Of a DNA stretch of 12,226 bases, positions 6,503-12,226 are shown one piece after another. The stretch's first letter is position 1; each line of letters begins with the position of its first letter. Source of the DNA: JAGXTF01 sp038317095 (lineage in GTDB: Bacteria > Bacteroidota > Bacteroidia > NS11-12g > UBA955). Below the pieces are notes generated by a model. It searched no databases, was not told where the DNA came from, and was given only the letters and a program-made list of their open reading frames with translations. Both the position numbers and the translations under genes were made by a program. The DNA is taken from positions 1 through 12,226 of the forward strand of contig JBBQBB010000076.1 in NCBI GenBank assembly GCA_038317095.1, read 5' to 3'.

Positions 6503-8009
6503 GCCTTCTATATGGTTTTTTGTCTGCTGGTTTGCATTGCAAACTGCACTTGGCCAATGGAATTTTATTGCAAATCCACCAGAGGGCATGCACCAAGGTG
6601 CGCAAGCAGATAGAGCCTGCGTAGCATGGAATTACCATCACGAAAGCATGAATTTTCTTGAACCCCGTGTATCCGAAAACAGAAACGCGGAAGGGGTGGC
6701 TGGCATGGAGTTTCCAGTGATAAATTATACAGCCGGTGTTTTTTTCAAATTCTTTGGGTTTCAAAATTTATGGTATCGCTTGCTCGTTTTTTTCATTGTT
6801 ACACTTGGCATTTTTGCAGCATGGGCCATAACGGGATTCTTTATTCAAAAAAATCTCCACCGAATAACATTGGTATTTGGCTGGTATTTATCGCCTATTC
6901 TGGTGTTTTATTCCGCCAATTTTATTCCAGACCCTGTGGCAATGTCATTTTGCATGATGGGATGGTATTATTTTTTAAGATTCTATTTTAACATTCATGT
7001 AAAAGCATCTTTATCCGCTTACATGGTTTTTGCTACACTAGCTGGACTCATTAAAATTACATTCCTTATTAGCCATTTCGCATTATTTTTTCTATTTATT
7101 TTTTACAGGTATAGACCCGCTTTTTTTCCTTTAGGTTTTCCAAAAATAAAACATTTTTTCCTATGGTTCTTGGCTCCTTTTCTGCCAGTTTTGGGCTGGT
7201 ATTATTATGCAAATTATCTCACCCTAAAAACCAATAATTTGCATTTTTTACAACAAATAAATCCCGCACAAAGTTGGAGTATTTTTAAGGAAAATAGCCG
7301 CTATAGTATCAATACATGGCAAGATAGTATTTACGCACCAGGGCATATCTACATAATACTGGGTATATTGCTAATATGTCTATTTTTTAGATGGAAGCAA
7401 GCACCTATTCCCGGTTTAATAACGGTAATGCTGTTCATTGGTTTTTTAACGTCTTTTGTGCTTTTTAACAACCAATATCGTTACCACGACTATTACTATA
7501 TACTTTTATTTCCATCTTTGTTTTTTGGAATGATTTTTTTACAACAAGTATTTTTGGAACAAAAAAATGTTTTGCTAGGGTTTATTCCCATTATGTATTT
7601 CATCGGTTTCTTTTATTTACCCATTACGGGTTATTCCCATTCTAAAAATATGCTTGCAGAAAGGCATAGGCAAGGAAGTTATTATTGCCAAGAAGTTTTT
7701 ACTGGCATTCAACAATATCCAGAATTTCAACAAAAAATAAAATCTCTCATTCCTGAAAAGGCAGAGGTAATTTCTGTTTTCGATCCATCGCCAAATACAT
7801 CCTTGTATTTTTTGCAAAAAAGGGGAATTCGAATTGCGCAAGATTTTTCTCCAGAACTTGCCAGAGATATTATTAGGCACAGCCGCATTCAGTATATGGT
7901 TTTAAATGATAGTTTGCTGTGGGAAAGCAAGTACCAAAAAGTAGTGAATGTAGAAAAAGAGTTATTGTATCGAAAGGGCATTTTGAGCCTTTGGAAATTG
8001 AAGTATTAA
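6489..8009 (+). CDS. GT-C membrane glycosyltransferase (ArnT/PMT-like)
   Basis: A 506-residue, strongly hydrophobic protein with about ten membrane segments and a soluble C-terminal tail from about 390. The first outer loop, HQGAQADRACVAWNYHHE (35-52), carries Asp41 at the place of the GT-C catalytic aspartate. The GMEFPVINYTAGVFFKFFG segment (72-90) is, from memory, typical of Bacteroidota GT39-like enzymes. Such enzymes take sugar from a polyprenyl-phosphate carrier on the periplasmic side and pass it to lipid A, a polysaccharide or a protein; the acceptor is unknown. The start codon lies inside the upstream glycosyltransferase gene, the usual pairing of carrier-loading and transfer steps. 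Only 4 bp separate its stop from that of the convergent next gene. Confidence 0.82.
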   Translation: MSKIRPSIWFFVCWFALQTALGQWNFIANPPEGMHQGAQADRACVAWNYHHESMNFLEPRVSENRNAEGVAGMEFPVINYTAGVFFKFFGFQNLWYRLLVFFIVTLGIFAAWAITGFFIQKNLHRITLVFGWYLSPILVFYSANFIPDPVAMSFCMMGWYYFLRFYFNIHVKASLSAYMVFATLAGLIKITFLISHFALFFLFIFYRYRPAFFPLGFPKIKHFFLWFLAPFLPVLGWYYYANYLTLKTNNLHFLQQINPAQSWSIFKENSRYSINTWQDSIYAPGHIYIILGILLICLFFRWKQAPIPGLITVMLFIGFLTSFVLFNNQYRYHDYYYILLFPSLFFGMIFLQQVFLEQKNVLLGFIPIMYFIGFFYLPITGYSHSKNMLAERHRQGSYYCQEVFTGIQQYPEFQQKIKSLIPEKAEVISVFDPSPNTSLYFLQKRGIRIAQDFSPELARDIIRHSRIQYMVLNDSLLWESKYQKVVNVEKELLYRKGILSLWKLKY

Positions 8010-8013
8010 TTGT

Positions 8014-8547
8014 CTATTTAGAAATTTCTGGGCCCAAATTTACCAATTCCTTTTGGTAATCAAACTGCAAATCTTCGTGCAGATTCGAAATGGCTTTTTG
8101 GATTTTCACCAATTGCCCATTCCATAAATTTGCAAGCATGGTGCTGCTATTTATTTTCAATTTTAACGCTTTATATTTACTGCAAAAATAGATTAACAAT
8201 TCGCATTCTACACGCTTACTGCCGCTGTAGCGTATCTGCTTGTTTGTATATTTAAGTACTTTGCGCAGCGATTTATTGGCTTTGTAATAAGTGCTCGTAT
8301 TGAGATCCTTAAACTGCATATCCATTTCTTTTTTCATATCCACAATATAGGCAGCTTCATCTTCAGACAAAAACAAAAGAAAACTAAGCAATTCTTTGTT
8401 TTCCTTTTTGTATTTCGCCATTCGCAAGCACAATTCCAACCACTGTTGTGGATTTCGCAACTGCAACTCTTTTTTTAGATCATTAAGACTGGCTGGTTTC
8501 AAACAATTGTTATTTAATTCGATATTAAAAATGGGGTCAAACCCCAA
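8014..8547 (-). CDS. Conserved hypothetical protein, helix-rich
   Basis: 177 residues, soluble, rich in Lys, Leu and Glu, with no signal peptide or membrane segment. The segments WLELCLRMAKYKKENKELL (36-54), SLRKVLKYTNKQIRYSGSKR (93-112) and ISNLHEDLQFDYQKEL (153-168) resemble, from memory, an uncharacterised Bacteroidota family; no function can be assigned. It is the last gene of the minus-strand operon, 18 nt behind the gtrA-like stop. No ATG is available near the N-terminus. TTG at 8547 gives this length and TTG at 8502 would give a protein 15 residues shorter starting KPASLNDLKKEL. The frame stays open and uses the strand's normal codons, so a real gene is likely. Confidence 0.7.
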   Translation of the reverse strand: MGFDPIFNIELNNNCLKPASLNDLKKELQLRNPQQWLELCLRMAKYKKENKELLSFLLFLSEDEAAYIVDMKKEMDMQFKDLNTSTYYKANKSLRKVLKYTNKQIRYSGSKRVECELLIYFCSKYKALKLKINSSTMLANLWNGQLVKIQKAISNLHEDLQFDYQKELVNLGPEISK

Positions 8548-8565
8548 TATGAATGCGTTTAGAAT

Positions 8566-9042
8566 CTAACTTTCGTTATACGTATTTTCTGTTTTGAAAA
8601 CCCAAAGTTTTTGCCCCAGAAAATTCACAATCATCCCTACAATGGTTGCCCCTATTACAGCTAAAAATTTATGCAATTTTAAGGTGAGAAATGGAGTTTG
8701 AATGGCTCTTGCTTTTTGAATAACCACCATTTGAAATTCATTATCCGGGAGTATTCGCAAGAATATTTCGTTGGATGCTACATTGAGAATGCCGCTTACT
8801 GCATACAATACTAAATACTTTACAAACCGCCTATTGTCTCTATGGCTGTGCCCCCAAGTCCACGTTTTGTTTACATAATAATTAAGAAAAGTAGCCGATA
8901 TTACGGAAATGGATTTGGCGAAAATTGTTGGCATGCCTCCCATTTCTGTAAGGCCATAATAAATGCCCATATCTAGCCCAAAACATAAGCCACCCACAAT
9001 GCCAAATTTGGTTAGTTCGATATACGTGTCTCTTGAAATCAA
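8566..9042 (-). CDS. GtrA-family membrane protein
   Basis: 158 residues with four predicted membrane helices (about 10-31, 38-58, 74-97, 126-147), the size and layout of GtrA. The FLNYYVNKTWTW segment (52-63) and the closing NFLGQKLWVF (140-149) match the family pattern of an aromatic-rich motif after helix 2 and a Gln-Lys/Arg-x-W-x-F end. GtrA proteins are thought to flip polyprenyl-phosphate-linked glucose across the inner membrane. The start is TTG at 9042, one nt after the ldcA stop (TAA-A-TTG); no in-frame ATG lies between the upstream stop codon and residue 25, so re-initiation by ribosomes leaving ldcA is likely. The carrier-loading and GT-C genes lie convergently just beyond the hypothetical gene. 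Confidence 0.85.
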   Translation of the reverse strand: MISRDTYIELTKFGIVGGLCFGLDMGIYYGLTEMGGMPTIFAKSISVISATFLNYYVNKTWTWGHSHRDNRRFVKYLVLYAVSGILNVASNEIFLRILPDNEFQMVVIQKARAIQTPFLTLKLHKFLAVIGATIVGMIVNFLGQKLWVFKTENTYNES

Positions 9043-9043
9043 T

Positions 9044-9946
9044 TTATGTTTGAATTAAAAATCTGCCGTCAAAGGTAGTAAACGCATTTAATTTTAAAGC
9101 ATAGTTTTTAAGACCATGACCTACTGGAAAATGAAACAAAACCGGAAACTGATATTCTTCCACAGCCTCAAGAACAATTTTTAACACGTTCGCACCAAAT
9201 GGGATCGCATTGTCGCGCATGTTTAGCATATCCCCAACTATCAGGCCAGCAAGGCCTTTAAAAATTCCAGCCCGCTTTAGTGAAACCACCATGCGGTCAA
9301 TATGGTAGAGATATTCATCCAAATCTTCTATAAACAAAATTTTCCCTTGGGTGTGAGGCTGCTCTGGCGTGCCCAAAGCTGCATATAGCAAAGACAAATT
9401 TCCGCCAATTAGATCTCCACGCATATTTCCATCACGATAAATTTCAACTTCAGGGTTTTCATTCAGGTCATATTTCAATACACCCGTGAACAATGCATTT
9501 TCCAGCGATTCTATATTTGCCGTTTGAAATTCGTTTTCCTTGGCAAATTCGTGGGCCATCATCGCGTGCAAAGTCTCCACCCCATAGCGATTGAGCTCCA
9601 AATGCAAGGTGGTTATATCGCTAAAACCTACCAATGTTTTGGGTTTATTTTGTTTCCATACGCTTTCAGGAACCAAATGTGTCCACCGCATACTTCCATA
9701 GCCACCACGCGCGCAAAACACAGCCTTTACCTCAGGATCCAACCACTCAGTGCAAAAATCTTCTGCCCTTTCAGCATCTGTTCCACTAAATTGATTTAAC
9801 CGACCATACAAATGTTTACCTTCTTTTAAAACGAGTCCTTTGCTTTGTACCCACTTTTTAAATGGCAGCATTTCTTCTTGCGAAACTGCGCGGGCTGGGG
9901 CAATTAATGCAACCACGTTTCCAGGAATCAACAATGGCATTTTCAT
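9044..9946 (-). CDS. ldcA: LD-carboxypeptidase, peptidase family S66 (LdcA-like)
   Basis: The cytoplasmic serine peptidase removes the terminal D-Ala from tetrapeptide muropeptides during cell-wall recycling. Starting at the ATG at 9946 it has 300 residues, normal for S66. The Ser-Glu-His triad is visible: Ser109 in VGFSDIT, Glu207 in LFIEDLDEY and His277 in PVGHGLKN. CARGGYGSMR (78-87) and GDLIGGNLSLL (177-187) are further family blocks. The ATG at 9946 overlaps the xseB stop as ATGA. An upstream in-frame GTG (9955) and a downstream ATG (9940) are less likely starts. Its role in the wall has no direct link to exonuclease VII; the grouping may reflect shared transcription only. Confidence 0.9.
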   Translation of the reverse strand: MKMPLLIPGNVVALIAPARAVSQEEMLPFKKWVQSKGLVLKEGKHLYGRLNQFSGTDAERAEDFCTEWLDPEVKAVFCARGGYGSMRWTHLVPESVWKQNKPKTLVGFSDITTLHLELNRYGVETLHAMMAHEFAKENEFQTANIESLENALFTGVLKYDLNENPEVEIYRDGNMRGDLIGGNLSLLYAALGTPEQPHTQGKILFIEDLDEYLYHIDRMVVSLKRAGIFKGLAGLIVGDMLNMRDNAIPFGANVLKIVLEAVEEYQFPVLFHFPVGHGLKNYALKLNAFTTFDGRFLIQT

Positions 9947-10134
9947 TCTTCCCACTCCACAATAATTTTCTCAGCATTGGCCAATTTTTCTAGCGATTTT
10001 TCAATCAACTCGCGTGCTTCTTGCAATGTTGGCCCCAATTCATCAATACCCACTTTCCCAGAATCTATATTGGCCATTATTTGCTCTAGCCTTTTCTTGG
10101 CAGATTCGTAAGTAAATTCTTCTTTCTTTGTCAT
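9943..10134 (-). CDS. xseB: Exodeoxyribonuclease VII small subunit
   Basis: 63 residues, the usual length of XseB. The pattern is a short charged start (TKKEEFTYESAKKRLEQIM), a helical hairpin around the central GKVGIDELGPTLQEA turn, and a final helix ending in acidic EWEE. Several small subunits bind the coiled-coil arm of each XseA to form exonuclease VII, which degrades single-stranded DNA from both ends into short pieces. Its ATG overlaps the xseA stop (ATGA), and its own stop overlaps the ldcA start in the same way, so the three are translationally coupled. Confidence 0.9.
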   Translation of the reverse strand: MTKKEEFTYESAKKRLEQIMANIDSGKVGIDELGPTLQEARELIEKSLEKLANAEKIIVEWEE

Positions 10135-11327
10135 GATTCTATGCGTGCTTTTTTAGTTCCATCGGTAAATTGTATTTCAATCTCATCGCCAAAATCTAAC
10201 ATTTCTGATTTGGCTATGTGTTTTCCGTTTTTTCTAACCAGCGCAAAACCCCTTTGCAAGGTTCCATCCGGCAATGCCATTTTCAATTTGTCTTCTACCC
10301 TATGCAAAAACTGCTTTTCTTGGGTAATTCTCCATTGTGCTGAACGCAATAATTTCGACTGGGTATTTTGTGTTTGCTGCCTAAACAAAGAAACCATTCC
10401 CTTTGCCCTAGTGCCAATATTCTGTTGGGCATTTTGCACCAATCCCAAAAAATGCATGTTGTGTTCTGTAAATGCAGCCGCACATTTGGTTGGGGTTTTG
10501 GCCGCATTAAAAGCCAACAAATCGGTAATAGAAACATTCCTTTCGTGCCCAATGCCTGTAAACACAGGGTAAGGGCATTGCACCACCCCCAAACCCACAC
10601 GGTAACTGTCGAATGCAGAAAAATCTGTACTTCCGCCACCCCCGCGCACTATGGCTACTGCATCAAATGCTTCTTGGGTTCTATTAATTTTTTCCAATTG
10701 TAAGCCTATTTGCCCAGCCGCTGTATCGCCCTGCACTTGCACCGGAAACTCCATCAAACTGTAATCTATATTGTATTCGTTGTTTTCCAATTCGTGCATA
10801 AAATCTCGCCTGCCATCAGAACTTGGTGCAGCTATTAAGGCTATTTTTTGCATAACCATAGGCAGTTTCTTTAAATGGTTGTTGCTCCTATACATGTCAT
10901 CACGCATCCAAACCAATTTTGGATAATCGGCCATTAAACGCACCAAAACATTCTGCTTTTCTTGCTCTAGTTTTCCAAGGGTATAGGTTTCATCAATGCT
11001 TATAATGCTTAAGCGTAATCCATAACGCACGTTGTATTGAATTTCTACTTCAAGTAGCAATTCTAGATTTTGGTCGAACTTTACACCCGTTGCTTTCTCA
11101 AATTGTTTGATGATTGAAAAATTGTCACGCCAAATTACGGCTCCCGCATTGGCCACTATATTGTCTCCTTGTTTTTCTAGCAGTGTTAAAAAAGCATATT
11201 GTTTCTGGTAGTAAACTTTGATATCCGTTATTTCTGCCAGCACACGATAGGTATATTGGCCATACTCCTTTTCCAATGTGCCTCTAATATCACCAAGAAG
11301 TTCTGAAAGTGAAATGTAATCTGTCAC
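10131..11327 (-). CDS. xseA: Exodeoxyribonuclease VII large subunit
   Basis: The 398-residue catalytic subunit of exonuclease VII acts in DNA repair and breakdown of single strands. An N-terminal OB-fold covers about 5-115. The nuclease domain follows, with APSSDGRRDF (168-176, the conserved Asp175), VRGGGGSTDFSAFD (227-240, Arg228) and TGIGHERNVSITD (257-269, His261), then KTPT (277-280). A helical arm (about 285-350) and the C-terminal LQRGFALVRK (358-367) complete the family plan. At the position of E. coli Asp241 it has Asn264. The start is GTG at 11327, forming a GTGA overlap with the stop of the lipoprotein gene before it. It is somewhat shorter than the E. coli protein, mainly in the helical arm. 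Confidence 0.92.
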   Translation of the reverse strand: MTDYISLSELLGDIRGTLEKEYGQYTYRVLAEITDIKVYYQKQYAFLTLLEKQGDNIVANAGAVIWRDNFSIIKQFEKATGVKFDQNLELLLEVEIQYNVRYGLRLSIISIDETYTLGKLEQEKQNVLVRLMADYPKLVWMRDDMYRSNNHLKKLPMVMQKIALIAAPSSDGRRDFMHELENNEYNIDYSLMEFPVQVQGDTAAGQIGLQLEKINRTQEAFDAVAIVRGGGGSTDFSAFDSYRVGLGVVQCPYPVFTGIGHERNVSITDLLAFNAAKTPTKCAAAFTEHNMHFLGLVQNAQQNIGTRAKGMVSLFRQQTQNTQSKLLRSAQWRITQEKQFLHRVEDKLKMALPDGTLQRGFALVRKNGKHIAKSEMLDFGDEIEIQFTDGTKKARIES

Positions 11328-11950
11328 CGTTGGGGTTTGGCTGAATAAAACAACGTAGCTTTGGTAATAGGCGTCATATTGCTATTGTAAGTTTCAGAAA
11401 ATATTTCCAAAATAGGCAACTGGACTTTTCTCTGCTCCGTGACAAGGGTTTTTTGCATGGTTTTGTGCTGTTCCCAGGTCTCACCCGGTTCCGCATTTAC
11501 TTTCATTTTATAATACCTTCCGGCAGGTAATTCATAAAACTCACCCAACTCTATTCCATCCATTTCGGCTTTCACTTGAATGCCAATAAAAACTTGAAGA
11601 TCCCCTTGTAGAGGGATGGACTGATAAATATAAGCCATGGAACCTGCGATGGCTCCACCGTGATTCTTAATTTGGGCCAAAAGTATAGAAAGTTCTTCTT
11701 TGCTTCTTTGGGTAAGTTTGTTAAAAGTTGTTTTTACAGATTTTCCATAATACAAAGCGCTGGGTCTGCCTATTTCAGTAAGCATTCCTTCCCCGGTTCC
11801 GGAGATGACTTTTATATCTGATTCATGGTTTTGTACTGTATCCATTTTTTCAGGAACAGCCAAACTATCCTTTGTGCTGCGGTCCTTTATCACAGATCCG
11901 CTGCAGGCCGCAAAACACAATAAAACTATGGGTGTTAATTTTTTTATCAT
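11324..11950 (-). CDS. Lipoprotein with GyrI-like (effector-binding-type) domain
   Basis: 208 residues. KK and a hydrophobic stretch lead to the lipobox FAAC with Cys16, then a Ser/Asp/Glu-rich linker to about 45, so the protein is exported and membrane-anchored. The rest looks like one GyrI-like / AraC effector-binding fold: LQVFIGIQVKAEM (118-130), IELGEFYELPAGRYYKMKV (133-151) with the family's typical [L/V]PAG[K/R]Y strand, and a closing ATLFYSAKP strand. Such folds bind small molecules, but the ligand is unknown and the match is by pattern only. It is the first gene of the operon and overlaps xseA by 4 nt. A poor -7-like TATTTTAG (11962-11969) lies 11 nt upstream of the ATG. Confidence 0.7.
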   Translation of the reverse strand: MIKKLTPIVLLCFAACSGSVIKDRSTKDSLAVPEKMDTVQNHESDIKVISGTGEGMLTEIGRPSALYYGKSVKTTFNKLTQRSKEELSILLAQIKNHGGAIAGSMAYIYQSIPLQGDLQVFIGIQVKAEMDGIELGEFYELPAGRYYKMKVNAEPGETWEQHKTMQKTLVTEQRKVQLPILEIFSETYNSNMTPITKATLFYSAKPQR

Positions 11951-12042
11951 TTATGAGGGCACTAAAATAGGAAGTAAAATGAAATGTATGGTCATGGAAA
12001 TACATTATTTTGAAGGATGTGTAAACTTGAATGTTGGTTTTT

Positions 12043-12077
12043 CCTCATCCCTCCGCCGCGGCGTGGCGGAGGCGAGG
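12043..12077. repeat. GC-rich palindrome, copy 3 (ctccgcc-7 nt-ggcggag)
   Basis: Seven-bp arms (12051-12057 and 12065-12071) around gcggcgt, extended by c/g (12050/12072) and cctc/gagg (12043-12046 / 12074-12077). The arms are those of copies 1 and 2. It lies 24 nt beyond the stop of the partial T9SS-sorted gene. No U-run follows on either strand, so it is not a standard terminator. Confidence 0.6.
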
Positions 12078-12095
12078 ATTCCAGAAGCCAGTTTC

Positions 12096-12226
12096 CTACT
12101 TCACCACCTCCACTACACCTTTTTTCTCAAAGGCTTTGCCTTGCCAGTTTGTATATACACAGCGGTAAATGTATATGCCTGGCAATATGTCTTCGTTGGT
12201 TTCCCAAGCTTCATTTGCTTTGCCTC
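12096..12226 (-). CDS. C-terminal end of a T9SS-sorted (gliding-motility-type C-terminal domain) protein
   Basis: An open minus-strand frame enters from the right edge and ends at TAG (12096-12098) after 42 visible codons. It reads GKANEAWETNEDILPGIYIY, then RCVYTNWQGKAFEKKGVVEVVK. The order 'W...N...lP-G-x-Y-x-Y-r-x-x-Y-t-x-w-x-G-k...G-x-v-x-x-x-K-stop' is that of the last strands of the CHU_C / gliding motility-associated C-terminal domain, which directs proteins to the type IX secretion system. The body of the protein, and so its function, lies outside the window. Confidence 0.75.
   Translation of the reverse strand, partial: GKANEAWETNEDILPGIYIYRCVYTNWQGKAFEKKGVVEVVK

Noticed and set aside
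6465..6764. Minus-strand frame opposite the glycosyltransferase junction
   Set aside because: Shadow of the 14-nt overlap region of two well-supported plus-strand genes.
9947..9955. GTG start of ldcA at 9955
   Set aside because: The ATG at 9946 forms the same ATGA overlap seen at the xseA/xseB junction; GTG adds only three residues outside the conserved domain.
10141..10703. Overlapping open frames opposite and within xseA
   Set aside because: Out-of-frame shadows of a well-conserved xseA; their peptides are Cys/Phe-rich without domains.
12043..12077. Terminator of the T9SS-sorted gene
   Set aside because: A good stem but no U-run on either strand, and its arms match the dispersed palindrome instead.

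Overview
The window is chromosomal DNA, AT-rich by eye, from a member of the Bacteroidota. The evidence is TAnnTTTG-type -7 promoter boxes in front of several genes, A-rich leaders instead of Shine-Dalgarno sequences, tRNA genes without encoded CCA, a large two-domain M16 peptidase of the Bacteroidota type, and the tail of a protein with a gliding-motility/type IX secretion C-terminal domain. I cannot place it below phylum level.

Left end (1-480, minus strand): a GIY-YIG nuclease-family gene runs off the left edge and starts right behind the terminator of an initiator tRNA-Met gene. Next to that tRNA is a broken second copy: a perfect 42-bp repeat of its 5' half, followed by a GC-rich palindrome where the anticodon stem should close. 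A tRNA-Glu(TTC) gene with a near-ideal Bacteroidota promoter follows. This tRNA/GIY-YIG/palindrome cluster is the least ordinary part of the window.

480-5050: rsfS (minus, ribosome silencing) and birA (plus, biotin ligase, TTG start) diverge from a 33-bp gap. A 976-residue secreted M16 zinc peptidase follows. Behind it is a 353-bp gene-free stretch with degenerate CTCTGTG repeats, a two-way terminator and another GC-rich palindrome.

5049-9042: a thioredoxin-fold lipoprotein (minus) and a polyprenyl-phosphate glycosyltransferase (plus) diverge from a 44-bp region carrying two opposed promoters whose -7 boxes lie 6 nt from the start codons, so both mRNAs are probably leaderless. The glycosyltransferase overlaps a GT-C membrane glycosyltransferase. 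With the GtrA-family membrane protein encoded convergently about 560 bp further on, these make the three parts of a Gtr-type sugar-transfer pathway: load sugar on the lipid carrier, flip it, transfer it to a surface acceptor.

8014-11950 (minus): a compact operon reads lipoprotein, xseA, xseB, ldcA, gtrA-like, conserved hypothetical. Junctions are 4-nt stop/start overlaps or gaps of 1 to 18 nt, with GTG or TTG starts at several genes. It joins exonuclease VII (DNA repair), a muropeptide carboxypeptidase (wall recycling) and the GtrA-like flippase.

Right end (11951-12226): a third GC-rich palindrome and the last 42 codons of a T9SS-sorted surface or secreted protein (minus).
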